This document shows positions 16,013-23,366 of a stretch of 29,391 nucleotides of DNA, in pieces. The stretch comes from Cardiobacterium sp963553325 (GTDB taxonomy: Bacteria; Pseudomonadota; Gammaproteobacteria; Cardiobacteriales; Cardiobacteriaceae). The position numbers and the translations under genes were made by a program. The notes beneath the pieces are model-generated. The model was not told the origin of the DNA, made no database searches, and saw only the letters and a program-made list of their open reading frames with translations. Location of the stretch: contig CAUVOF010000015.1 in NCBI GenBank assembly GCA_963553325.1, positions 1 through 29,391 on the forward strand. Direction: 5' to 3'. Numbering within the stretch: the stretch's first letter is position 1; each line of letters starts with the position of its first letter.

Positions 16013-16378
16013 TCAGGTTTGTAGACCGGTCAGGCGGATAACCCGCCCGACGGCGACGCGGCGCGCGCCTTCGTGGCAGTAGAAAGCGCAGCCTGGCTGT
16101 AGGCGGGTGCGATGGTAAACGCGCATGGCCGCAAAGACTATCCACATGCGCGCCAGCAATGCCGTGCCTGTTGGCAAGGGCGCGTCGCTTGCCAGGCTGT
16201 TGCCGGAAGCATCGCAGAAATCTGGCCAAATAGCGGAAAGCTGCGGCTTCTCGCCGTCTTCCGCGTAGACGAAATCCCAGCGGATGCCATTGATGACCGG
16301 CGTGCGCCGTCCGCCTTCTGCCGGGCTAAGGATGCGGATGCGGGCAAGGAAATCGTCTTGCGGGTAGAGGCGGGTCAT
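16013..16378 (-). CDS. stand-alone EF-Tu domain-3-like protein
   Basis: 121-aa protein resembling only the C-terminal (third) domain of elongation factor Tu. Near the N-terminus ARIRILSPAEGGRRTPVING recalls EF-Tu's VYILSKDEGGRHTPFFKG, and near the C-terminus CHEGARRVAVGRVIRL recalls REGGRTVGAGVV. In EF-Tu this beta-barrel contacts aminoacyl-tRNA and EF-Ts. The GTPase domain and domain 2 are absent, and the flanking DNA does not encode them. The middle is diverged, with an Ala/Ser-rich insertion (DASGNSLASDAPLPTG). I use the ATG at 16378, five bases after the upstream stop; a TTG at 16387 is in frame. Its role is unknown. Confidence 0.65.
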   Translation of the reverse strand: MTRLYPQDDFLARIRILSPAEGGRRTPVINGIRWDFVYAEDGEKPQLSAIWPDFCDASGNSLASDAPLPTGTALLARMWIVFAAMRVYHRTRLQPGCAFYCHEGARRVAVGRVIRLTGLQT

Positions 16379-16383
16379 GATTC

Positions 16384-17088
16384 TCAAGGTGCGTCGTAAT
16401 GCACGCCACTCTGGTTTTGCAGCAGGGTTGGGGTCAGTGTGCGGATGTTTTTCTCTTGTAGCATCGCGGCAGTTTCTTGCAGGTATTTTTGGAAATGCGG
16501 GGTTTCGCGGTGCGCTTGATAGGCGGCGTCATCGGCGTAAATTTCCAGGAAATACCACTGTTGTGGTTGCTCTTTGTCGGTCGCGGCGTAGAGGGCAAGC
16601 ACGCCCGCTTCTTTGGCAAGGCTTTCTGCCATTTCTGCTTTGACGATGCGCGCAAAGGCGGCGTTGTCTTTTGGCTTGACGCTTACGGTGGCGAAATTGA
16701 CGCGCGTCGCCGCCGTTTGCGCGATTTTTTTGTCGGCGAGGTACTGCGGTTCGATGTTGTATTTGTGTTTGTGGTCGCTGAGGATTTTTGGCGAGGCTTC
16801 GCGGAATTTTTGGTATTGCGGCGACTGGATGTGCGCCTGGTAGGCGGCGTTATCGGCGTAGATTTCTATCATATAGGCGAGCTGCGGGTTTTCCGGGCTT
16901 TTGACGGAATACATGGCGAGCGTGCCCGGTTCGTTGGCAAGCGAGCTGTGGATGTTTTCTGCGCCGATTTGGTCGTAGGCGGCAGTCTCGCCGTCGGCAA
17001 TGCCGAGTTCAAAGATGTTGTAGATGGGGGCGGCGAAGGCGGGCATGGCGGTAAGGGCGAGGCTGGCAAGGAGGGTGTTTTTGTTCAT
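16384..17088 (-). CDS. secreted tandem ABM-domain protein (putative quinol monooxygenase family)
   Basis: 234-aa exported protein: the signal peptide MNKNTLLASLALTAMPAFA is followed by two copies of an antibiotic-biosynthesis-monooxygenase-like (ABM) ferredoxin-fold domain. The copies align well: EPGTLAMYSVKSPENPQLAYMIEIYADNAAYQAH and, about 115 residues on, EAGVLALYAATDKEQPQQWYFLEIYADDAAYQAH-type text, each followed by a SPQYQKF or TPHFQKY segment. ABM proteins include small cofactor-free monooxygenases and haem-degrading enzymes; the substrate here is unknown. The frame is open 167 codons upstream, but that part is hydrolase debris, so the start is the ATG at 17088. A terminator hairpin sits just upstream, and its own promoter is not obvious. 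Confidence 0.8.
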   Translation of the reverse strand: MNKNTLLASLALTAMPAFAAPIYNIFELGIADGETAAYDQIGAENIHSSLANEPGTLAMYSVKSPENPQLAYMIEIYADNAAYQAHIQSPQYQKFREASPKILSDHKHKYNIEPQYLADKKIAQTAATRVNFATVSVKPKDNAAFARIVKAEMAESLAKEAGVLALYAATDKEQPQQWYFLEIYADDAAYQAHRETPHFQKYLQETAAMLQEKNIRTLTPTLLQNQSGVHYDAP

Positions 17089-17107
17089 GTGGTGTTTTTT
17101 GGGTAGT

Positions 17108-17137
17108 AAAAACGGCCGGGATGTGTTGCCGGCCGTT
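17108..17137 (-). terminator. terminator-like hairpin between the hydrolase remnant and the ABM gene
   Basis: AACGGCCGG (17111-17119) and CCGGCCGTT (17129-17137) form a perfect 9-bp stem with a 9-base loop, followed on the minus strand by TTT, so five T's with the two in the stem. It follows the old hydrolase stop by about 17 bases and precedes the ABM start by 22. Confidence 0.75.
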
Positions 17138-17153
17138 CGTTTTTGTTTCGGTT

Positions 17154-17717
17154 TTACAGGTGTTTGCCGAAGAACGGGATGATTTTTTCCAGCGCGGCTA
17201 GTCGCGGCGGGCAGGTCGTAGAGTTCGTAGTGGCTGTAGGGCAGGACGACCAGTTCTTTTTCTTTGGCGCCGGCGCGGCGGATGATGTCGTAGCCGAAGC
17301 GGTGCGAGCCGAAGGCGCCCACTTTGTCGCCGATGACGACCATGATGGGGTTGGTCAGCAGTTGTTCGGCACGGTCGAGTGCGTCCCAGCTCACGGCGAG
17401 GGCGTTGCGCGAGAAGACGGATGAGACGGGCGCGTTTGCCATCGGGATGCGGTTGCGGTAGTAGTCGGTCGCTTGTACGACGTTGTTGTCGTTGTTGGAA
17501 ACGGTTTTGGCGGTTTCTACGTCCTGCGGCAGCAGTTCGGGGACGAGTAAGGCGCCACCGCGCACTTCGGCGCTGCGTTGTGCCGCCATTTGTTCGAGCG
17601 CGCCGATGGGGTCGAAGTTGGCAAAGCCTTCGCGGAACAGTTGGCCGTAGTTACCGGCAACGACGGTTACGGTTGTGTTGATGATGGCTGCCCGCTCGTG
17701 GACTGCAGATCGGGTGT
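17154..17717 (-). pseudogene. decayed alpha/beta hydrolase (YcjY-like), 5' truncated and frameshifted
   Basis: The C-terminal half of an alpha/beta hydrolase like E. coli YcjY is readable: VTVVAGNYGQLFREGFANFD, then VQATDYYRNR and NPIMVVIGDKVGAFGSHRFGYD, and VLPYSHYELYD with the catalytic His region. The N-terminal half with the nucleophile Ser is missing; an in-frame TAG lies just upstream of the first recognisable residues. Near the 3' end one base has been gained or lost close to 17195, because the family ending ALEKIIPFFGKHL and a TAA at 17154-17156 appear in another frame. Without that shift the frame reads into the ABM gene and gives a false 401-aa fusion. No function is expected. Confidence 0.8.
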
Positions 17718-17757
17718 GCTAACCCAAGGGGAGGGACTGAGGCGGGCGGCCTGTTTG

Positions 17758-17812
17758 GTTGACATCGTATATCGGATATACATACAAGGGGCGGGGGTAT
17801 TCGATTGTCAAC
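17758..17812. repeat. inverted repeat with partial post-stop element after the ankyrin gene
   Basis: GTTGACATCG (17758-17767) and CGATTGTCAAC (17802-17812) are inverted with one bulged base. Inside are a 7-1-7 palindrome GTATATC-G-GATATAC and, on the minus strand, CCCCGCCCCTTGTATGTATA, which resembles the right half of the hairpin after copA (CCCCGCTACCCTGTATGTAA). The minus strand also carries TTGACA here, but with no well-spaced -10. Confidence 0.45.
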
Positions 17813-17817
17813 AGCCC

Positions 17818-18357
17818 CTAGCGGTATTTTTGCAGGGCGCTGGTGACAGCGCTGCGGTCGGGCGCTTTTTCCCGTGTTTTTTCTTTTTCCTCGATTTTTT
17901 GCAGGAAGTCAAAGCTGTTTATGCCGTCGATTTGGCTGCCGGGCTTGTGGATGGGTTGGTAGGGGTCGGCGCCTTTTTCTAAAAGCAGGGCGACGATTTC
18001 GGCGTCGTTAAAGAGTATCGCGGCGTTAAGCGGTTGCAGACCTGCCTGGTCGGGTTCGTTCAGGTCGCAGCCGTTGGCAATGGCAGTGCCGAGTGCGATG
18101 CGCAGTTGGTCGGGGTTGCTGCCGGAGAGGCCGCGCGCGGCGATGAGCGCGTGGATGACCGGCATCGGTTTGTCGGCGGTTTTGATGTGGCATTCTTTGG
18201 CGTCGCTGTATTCCACGCCTTCGATGGCGGCAGCGGGTTTGGCGTTTTCTGGGGTCGCTTCTTTTGCGGGTTCGGCAGGTTTTGCAGGTTCGTCGGCGGC
18301 AAGGGCGCTGTTGAGGGCAAGCGCGGCGATGAGCGGCAGGGTTTGGTAAAGGTTCAT
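17818..18357 (-). CDS. exported ankyrin-repeat protein
   Basis: 179-aa protein with a signal peptide (MNLYQTLPLIAALALNSALA), then a Pro/Ala/Glu/Lys-rich linker (about residues 21-45) and ankyrin-type repeats; the clearest is GLQPLNAAILFNDAEIVALLLEKGADPY near residue 125. A Cys (KECHIKT) and a second (ANGCDLN) could pair in the periplasm. Ankyrin repeats bind partner proteins, but none is suggested by the neighbours. I start at the ATG at 18357, where the signal peptide begins; the frame upstream to 18501 is translated repeat DNA. The ribosome site (GGA) is weak. The C-terminal KIEEKEKTREKAPDRS is highly charged. Confidence 0.78.
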   Translation of the reverse strand: MNLYQTLPLIAALALNSALAADEPAKPAEPAKEATPENAKPAAAIEGVEYSDAKECHIKTADKPMPVIHALIAARGLSGSNPDQLRIALGTAIANGCDLNEPDQAGLQPLNAAILFNDAEIVALLLEKGADPYQPIHKPGSQIDGINSFDFLQKIEEKEKTREKAPDRSAVTSALQKYR

Positions 18358-18383
18358 GGGGTGTCCGTTTTGGCTATGGAAAG

Positions 18384-18408
18384 GGGGTGAAGGTTTTGCC
18401 TTCACCCC
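18384..18408. repeat. perfect 10-bp hairpin between pyk and the ankyrin gene
   Basis: GGGGTGAAGG (18384-18393), loop TTTTG, CCTTCACCCC (18399-18408). It lies downstream of pyk on the minus strand and just upstream of the ankyrin start. It lacks a proper T-run, so it is a possible but weak pyk terminator or a remnant of the adjacent repeat. Confidence 0.5.
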
Positions 18409-18444
18409 GTGGTTTTGACGTTTGGATAGCGAGGTATGCCAGCT

Positions 18445-18484
18445 AACCCCACCCCCGTCCCCTCCCCCACAGGGGGAGGGGGGA
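18445..18484. repeat. G/C-rich REP-type palindrome after pyk
   Basis: CCCCTCCCCCACAGGGGGAGGGG forms a strong stem, with the tail ACCCCACCCCCGTC on the left (plus strand). Read on the minus strand it matches, with small differences, the sequence at 24993-25033 inside copA. It sits in the intergenic space between pyk and the ankyrin gene. Confidence 0.75.
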
Positions 18485-18527
18485 ATCCAATCCTCTCTCA
18501 CCGGGGAGGGCGTCGTTTGCTGGTTTG

Positions 18528-19988
18528 TTACCGCGTGCGGCGGACTTGCAGTTCGTCGGTGCCACCGCTGCTGCGCATGGAGCCGCTGGTAATGACGTAG
18601 AGGTCGCCGCTTTTCAGGTGGCGGCGCTGCACGAGGTATTCTTCGGCTTCGCGGATGGCTTCGTCGTGCTCTTTGCTGGTGTCAAGCCGTGCCGGGCGGA
18701 CGCTGCGGTAGATGCTCATTTTGCGCTGTACGGCGAGGCTGGGGGTGAGTGCGTGGATGGGCAGGTTGATGCCGAAACGGCTGATTTGGAAGGCGGTGGT
18801 GCCGCTTTCGGTGAGGGCGACGATGGCTTTGGCGTGCAGCAGTTGCGCGGTGAAGACGGCGCTGTTGGCGATGCCTTGGTCGATGCGCTCAACCGGGATT
18901 TCATCGTAGGTGTGGTCAAAGGTTTGGCCGAGCTGGGATTGTTCGGCGGCGGCGCAGATTTCGGCCATGGTGCGTACGGTTTCAAACGGGTAGGCGCCGG
19001 CAGCGGATTCGGCGCTGAGCATGACGGCGTCGGTGCCGTCAATGACGGCGTTGGCGACGTCGGAGACTTCGGCGCGGGTCGGCACCGGGTTGGTGATCAT
19101 GCTTTCCATCATTTGGGTGGCGGTAATGGTGAAGCGGCGCAGTTTGCGTGCGGTGCGGATGATGCGTTTTTGCAGTGCCGGTACGGCAGGGTTGCCGACT
19201 TCGACCGCCAAATCGCCACGGGCAACCATGACGCCGTCGCTGGCGAGGATGATTTCTTCGAGGTTTTCGATGGCTTCAACCCGCTCGATTTTGGCAATCA
19301 GCCCCGGCAGGATTTCGCCACGGTCTTCGGCCTGGCTGACCAGTTGGCGTGCGAGTTCCATGTCGGCGGCGGATTTGACGAAGCTGACGGCGATGTAGTC
19401 GGCGCCGATGGCGACTGCGGTTTTCAGATCCTGATAGTCTTTTTCGGTGAGCGCCGGCGCGGTGAGGCCGCCGCCCTGTTTGTTGATGCCTTTTTTGGAT
19501 TTGAGCACGGCGGGATTCTGCACGGTGGTGTGTACTTCGTCGCCGATGACTTGTTCGACTTTGAGTTTGAGCAGGCCGTCGTCCAAGAGGAGGATGTCGC
19601 CCGCCTTGACGTCTTTCGGCAGTTCGCGGTAATCCAGACCGACGCGGTGGTCTTTGCCTTCGCCTTCGTAGGCGGCGTCGAGGATGAGTTTGTCGCCACG
19701 GGCGAGTTCCATTTTGCCGCCAGCGATGACGCCGACGCGGATTTTCGGGCCTTGCAGGTCGGCGATGATGGCGACTTCGCGGCCGACGCGGCGTGAGGCT
19801 TCGCGCACTTTGCGCGCGTTTTCGCCGTGGAAGGCGGCGTCGCCGTGGCTGAAGTTGAAGCGGACGACGTTCAGGCCGACGCGGATCATGTGTTCGAGGG
19901 TTTCTTCGTCGCTGCTGGCGGGGCCGATGGTGGCGACGATTTTGGTGTGGTGGCTGATGCGCGTAAGGTCGCGGTGTTCTTGGCTCAT
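18528..19988 (-). CDS. pyk: pyruvate kinase
   Basis: 486-aa pyruvate kinase, converting phosphoenolpyruvate and ADP to pyruvate and ATP in glycolysis. It is most like E. coli PykA. Motifs are TKIVATIGPAS at the N-terminus, NVVRFNFSHGD, DLQGPKIRVG, the KGINKQGGGL loop, MVARGDLAVEVG (Mg/substrate site), ITATQMMESMITNPVPTRAE and DGTDAVMLSAESAAG. The C-terminal regulatory domain runs to the end without damage. The frame is open upstream, but the true start is the ATG at 19988, which follows AGGAG with five bases between and overlaps the stop of the preceding gene (ATGA), implying coupling. Confidence 0.97.
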   Translation of the reverse strand: MSQEHRDLTRISHHTKIVATIGPASSDEETLEHMIRVGLNVVRFNFSHGDAAFHGENARKVREASRRVGREVAIIADLQGPKIRVGVIAGGKMELARGDKLILDAAYEGEGKDHRVGLDYRELPKDVKAGDILLLDDGLLKLKVEQVIGDEVHTTVQNPAVLKSKKGINKQGGGLTAPALTEKDYQDLKTAVAIGADYIAVSFVKSAADMELARQLVSQAEDRGEILPGLIAKIERVEAIENLEEIILASDGVMVARGDLAVEVGNPAVPALQKRIIRTARKLRRFTITATQMMESMITNPVPTRAEVSDVANAVIDGTDAVMLSAESAAGAYPFETVRTMAEICAAAEQSQLGQTFDHTYDEIPVERIDQGIANSAVFTAQLLHAKAIVALTESGTTAFQISRFGINLPIHALTPSLAVQRKMSIYRSVRPARLDTSKEHDEAIREAEEYLVQRRHLKSGDLYVITSGSMRSSGGTDELQVRRTR

Positions 19989-20575
19989 GGTTGCTCCTGG
20001 AGGTAGGTGTAGAGGGTTTCGGCGCTGGCAACGGCATCGACGGGCACGTCCCAGGGTCGGCGCGGCAGGGTCGCAACGGCTTGACAAGGGTAAGCGATTC
20101 CGAGTAGCCACGGCTTGGCGCGCGGTATTTTACGCGCAAACGTGCGGTCGTAAAACCCGCCTCCCATGCCGAGGCGAGTGCCGTGGGCGTCCCAGGCGAC
20201 GAGCGGGGTGATGACGGCATCGAGCGCGAGTGCGTCCAGCGGCGCTTGCAGCGGCGGCGCGGGGATGCCGACGGCGTCCGGCGCGAGCGCGGTGTCTTCT
20301 TGATAAGGCAACCAGGCAAGCGCTTCGCCCATGCCGCGCACGTAGGGCAGGTAGAGGCTGTAACCCGCCTGCCACAGCGCACGGTTGAGCGGGGCGGTGT
20401 CGATTTCTTCCGGCATGGAAAGGAAGGTGGCGATGCGCTGGACGTCGTCGCGCTCGCGCAGCCAGGCGAGGACGGTCGCGGCGGTTTGCGCGCTGAGGCG
20501 GGCGCGTTCGTCGGGCGATACGGCACGGCGGGCGGCGCGGATGTCGCGGCGCAGTTGTTTGAGGTCCATGGGCAT
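19985..20575 (-). CDS. ygfA: 5-formyltetrahydrofolate cyclo-ligase
   Basis: 196-aa enzyme that uses ATP to convert 5-formyl-THF to 5,10-methenyl-THF, recycling an inhibitory folate store. The family signature LGMGGGFYDRTF is present near residue 140, with FLSMPEEIDT in the substrate-binding half and a basic N-terminus (KQLRRDIRAARRAV). I start at the ATG at 20575, six bases after AGGA; a longer frame to 20656 has no support. The gene is upstream of and overlaps pyk by four bases. In many gammaproteobacteria ygfA lies by the 6S RNA gene; I see no 6S-like sequence here. Confidence 0.93.
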   Translation of the reverse strand: MPMDLKQLRRDIRAARRAVSPDERARLSAQTAATVLAWLRERDDVQRIATFLSMPEEIDTAPLNRALWQAGYSLYLPYVRGMGEALAWLPYQEDTALAPDAVGIPAPPLQAPLDALALDAVITPLVAWDAHGTRLGMGGGFYDRTFARKIPRAKPWLLGIAYPCQAVATLPRRPWDVPVDAVASAETLYTYLQEQP

Positions 20576-20692
20576 GGTGATTCCTGGTTGGCGTGAGGGT
20601 GGGATTGTTGCATTGCTGCTGGCGAGAGAACAGAGAGCGCCCGCGATGATGGCCACACCAGTCCCGACAAGGACAGCGTGCCGGAAACCTGC

Positions 20693-20718
20693 AAAAACCG
20701 CCCCGAAGGACGGTTTTC
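20693..20718 (-). terminator. terminator of the PTS/SIS operon
   Basis: On the minus strand AAAACCGTCC-TTCG-GGGCGGTTTT forms a stem with one mismatch and a UUCG-like loop, ending in TTTTT. It starts two bases after the SIS gene stop codon. Confidence 0.85.
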
Positions 20719-20719
20719 C

Positions 20720-21457
20720 TTACAAACGGTAGCGAATCGCCTCGCGGAATTCCTCCGCAAGGGCGGCGTTGCGCGCCGCGCCGCCGTCGAGGTTTGCCGA
20801 ATAAAATACTGGCGGGTGCTGCATCCCGCCTTCCACCAGGCGCTGGCAGACTTCCACCACGATGGTGTTCAAGAGTGCCGCGCCGACCACGGTCGAGGTT
20901 GGCCCGACTTTCTGCGCAACACCAGGCAGTTCGCAGACCGCATCGCCAACCACGCCGTGATTGTCGAGAACAATATCCGCCAATTCAAATAGCCGCCTGC
21001 CGCTGGAATGGCGACTACTCACGCTTTGCGAATAACGCAAATTGGTCAGCGCAATAATCTGCACGCCTTTAGCGCGTGCGGCGAGTGCCAAATCAATCGC
21101 CACCGCATTACGCCCAGAAACGGAATGCACAATCAGCACATCGCCGGCATGAAAATCCACACTTTCCGCCAATACCGTGCCATAACCTTCCAATTGCTCC
21201 ATGCGGCTGGTCAGGGTTATTGGCGCGCGATTCAGCATTATATCGCTGCCAAAAATGGGGTTAATTAACATCAGTCCGCCAGCGCGGTAATACATTTCCT
21301 CGGCGAGAATACCGGCATGGCTCGCGCCAAAAATATAAATGGCGCGTTTTTCCCGAATGGCTGCGCATAACGCAGCCACCGTTTGCTCAATCGCCTCCCC
21401 TTCCGCACTGAATGTTTCTTGCAGCATGGCGAGAATCGCTTTCTGATAGGCGTACAT
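20720..21457 (-). CDS. SIS-domain sugar isomerase-like protein (UPF0309 family)
   Basis: 245-aa SIS-domain protein matching UPF0309: IYIFGASHAGILAEEMYYRAGGL, then NPIFGSDIMLN, HSVSGRNAVAIDLALAAR, SSRHSSGRRLFELADIVLDN and GPTSTVVGAALLNTI. SIS domains bind phosphosugars and either isomerise them or act as sensors; the exact reaction of this family is not established to my knowledge. The ATG follows the EIIC stop directly (TAAATG), so it is translated with the PTS genes and probably acts on the sugar phosphate they deliver, possibly an amino sugar derivative. Confidence 0.88.
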   Translation of the reverse strand: MYAYQKAILAMLQETFSAEGEAIEQTVAALCAAIREKRAIYIFGASHAGILAEEMYYRAGGLMLINPIFGSDIMLNRAPITLTSRMEQLEGYGTVLAESVDFHAGDVLIVHSVSGRNAVAIDLALAARAKGVQIIALTNLRYSQSVSSRHSSGRRLFELADIVLDNHGVVGDAVCELPGVAQKVGPTSTVVGAALLNTIVVEVCQRLVEGGMQHPPVFYSANLDGGAARNAALAEEFREAIRYRL

Positions 21458-22849
21458 TTAGCCTCCAAGAATCAAGCCAAGGTAATAGGCAATAATGCCG
21501 GTCAATGACAAATCATTGCCGCCAAAAATCAAAATCCAGTTTTGAATAGTATGGCTGTAGAGTGCGGCAGAAATGCCAACCAACACAATCATCAGCGTCG
21601 CCGCTGCCACACTTCCGGCGACCGCACCGCGCAAACCGCCCTGCCCTTCACCAATAACTGCCGCGCCACCGCATTCAAAGAAACTGGTAATCACCAGCGG
21701 CAATAGCAATACGCCAAACACATTAAAATAATTAACGATTAACACCAAAATGGTAGAAGTAAACATGGCGACAACAAAGCCAATAATGACCGCATTAGGT
21801 CGATAACCAAAAAGAATTGGCACATCAAACGCTGGCTTAGCACCCGGCACAACTTTTTCTGCCACGCCTTGGAATGCCGGAATAATCTGGCTGATTAACA
21901 TCCGTACCCCGTAGAGCATAACCAAAAGCCCGGCGGCAAATCTTAATCCGGCATCAATGGCGACAAAAAAGAGCGTTTTCCCCTCTGGCACCAAACTGGG
22001 CAGAAACAGACCGGCAACCAAATAAATCAGCAACATCACCAGCGCACCGCAAATAGAAATCTCGCGGAAAAAAGAAAGATGCGGCGGTAATTGCAATTCT
22101 TCGGTCGAGCGTGCCTTATTGCCCACCATTTTTGCCACATATGCAGAAAAAAGCGAAAGAATGCCGGTTGGGTGGCCAATGAGGAAACTCTCGTCGCCAG
22201 TCGCAGCCCAAACAAAGCGGCGCATCAGCCACGGCATCAGCGACCAATAGAGCGCGGAAAGCACCGCCCCCAAGACAATCAGCCGCGTGCCGTTAAGACC
22301 TGCCTCCACCCCACCAGCGACGATAACGAAGGGGAACCACCACAGCATGTGGCCGGTGAGAAACACCGTTTTAATCGGGGTAAAGCGGGCGATGAGCAGA
22401 TGCAGCAGCAGCCCGAAAAACATGCTCAAGCCGACCATGCCGCCATATTCCACGGTAAAGACGGCATCGGACGGCGTCGCGTCCTGACTGGTCAATGCCG
22501 TTGCGGCAGTCTGTAGTGCGGCGAGAATGCCGTTGCCGACGAAGTTGCCGGAGGCGGCGATAAAAGACAGGTCAGGCAGGGCAGACAGGGTAGGCGCGCT
22601 GCCTGTATCAAGCCCCATGCCGCTTTGCACCGCAGCGTTAATCGGCGCGATGGTGCCAACCAAAATGCTCACCCCCTGCGAGAGAATCACCATGCCAAAC
22701 GCCGCCATCAGCGAGCCTTTGACCACATCGGCGAAAGATTTGCGTTGCAGCAGGAGACCGAGCATGGCAATCAGACCGAGCAGCACCGCGGTGTTGCGCA
22801 GGATGTTGTCGAGAATGAAGCTGCCGAGGCTGGCGAAAAACGCACTCAT
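21458..22849 (-). CDS. PTS transporter EIIC, ascorbate (SgaT/UlaA) type
   Basis: 463-aa membrane permease of the PTS ascorbate/SgaT family, which moves a sugar or acid while EIIB phosphorylates it. Many hydrophobic helices are visible, and the family text FLTGHMLWWFPFVIVAGGVEAGLNG, LIGHPTGILSLFSAYVAK, GVRMLISQIIPAFQGVAEKVVPGAKPAFDVP and FECGGAAVIGEGQGGLRGA is clear. Its ATG overlaps the EIIB stop by four bases (ATGA). No ulaD, ulaE or other ascorbate catabolic gene is adjacent, so the substrate may be something other than ascorbate; the SIS protein suggests a phosphosugar. Confidence 0.9.
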   Translation of the reverse strand: MSAFFASLGSFILDNILRNTAVLLGLIAMLGLLLQRKSFADVVKGSLMAAFGMVILSQGVSILVGTIAPINAAVQSGMGLDTGSAPTLSALPDLSFIAASGNFVGNGILAALQTAATALTSQDATPSDAVFTVEYGGMVGLSMFFGLLLHLLIARFTPIKTVFLTGHMLWWFPFVIVAGGVEAGLNGTRLIVLGAVLSALYWSLMPWLMRRFVWAATGDESFLIGHPTGILSLFSAYVAKMVGNKARSTEELQLPPHLSFFREISICGALVMLLIYLVAGLFLPSLVPEGKTLFFVAIDAGLRFAAGLLVMLYGVRMLISQIIPAFQGVAEKVVPGAKPAFDVPILFGYRPNAVIIGFVVAMFTSTILVLIVNYFNVFGVLLLPLVITSFFECGGAAVIGEGQGGLRGAVAGSVAAATLMIVLVGISAALYSHTIQNWILIFGGNDLSLTGIIAYYLGLILGG

Positions 22850-23124
22850 GACGCACCTCCTGCCAAAGTGGCAAGCTGCGCCTGCACCTCGTTTTTGTCC
22901 ATATAGTTGCGGATGGGCAGCACCGGCGCCTGTACCATGCCTTTTAGCTGCGCTGCCAACTCATAACTGGTGAAGACCGCGTCCGCCTTCATGCCTGCCG
23001 CCGATGCCAAATCCGTCTGTTCTACTTCGACATCCACGCCAAGCGCCGCCGCCGCTTTCTCAATCGTAAAACGCAGCACCATCGAGCTGCCCATACCAAA
23101 ACCGCATACAGCCAAAATTTTCAT
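22846..23124 (-). CDS. PTS EIIB component, ascorbate/galactitol type
   Basis: 92-aa EIIB that carries phosphate on a cysteine between EIIA and the sugar. Cys7 in AVCGFGMGSSMVLR is the phosphorylated residue, in the CGxGxGSS loop. I choose the ATG at 23124, six bases after GGGAG, over an upstream one at 23148. It heads the operon EIIB-EIIC-SIS. EIIA, and a regulator, are not in the window; EIIA must be encoded elsewhere if the system works. Confidence 0.92.
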   Translation of the reverse strand: MKILAVCGFGMGSSMVLRFTIEKAAAALGVDVEVEQTDLASAAGMKADAVFTSYELAAQLKGMVQAPVLPIRNYMDKNEVQAQLATLAGGAS

Positions 23125-23366
23125 CGTCTTCTCCCATTTGAACAACATGGATGATTGCTAGAATGGCGTTTTTCACAGAAAACCACATAATCCTCAAGCA
23201 ATCTATCGCATTGTATAACCATTTCCACAATTAAACGTATCCCTTACCAACAATTTGCAATATTCGCCATGCCGAACTGGCGTATCATCCGCCCCGCCGT
23301 TACGGATAAACGCCCGCGTTTATGCGGCAAGCCGTTGATTACACAGAACGTTACAAAGGAAAAATG
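23125..23366. promoter_or_regulatory. AT-rich divergent intergenic region between the PTS operon and mutT
   Basis: About 240 bases, AT-richer than the genes on either side, separate two divergent starts and must hold both promoters. On the minus strand TACAAT occurs near 23210 as a possible -10 for the PTS operon, but no convincing -35 pairs with it. I see no gene or repeat here. Confidence 0.4.

Noticed and set aside
16384..17589. A single 401-aa hydrolase-ABM fusion protein
   Set aside because: The first 167 codons are hydrolase debris. A frameshift, a terminator hairpin and a signal peptide at 17088 show that the real gene starts there.
18358..18501. N-terminal extension of the ankyrin protein
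   Set aside because: Those 48 codons are translated hairpin and REP sequence, and the signal peptide begins at 18357.
18525..19796. 423-aa open frame opposite pyk
   Set aside because: It is an antisense shadow of pyruvate kinase with Gly/Asp/Phe-rich composition and no domain.
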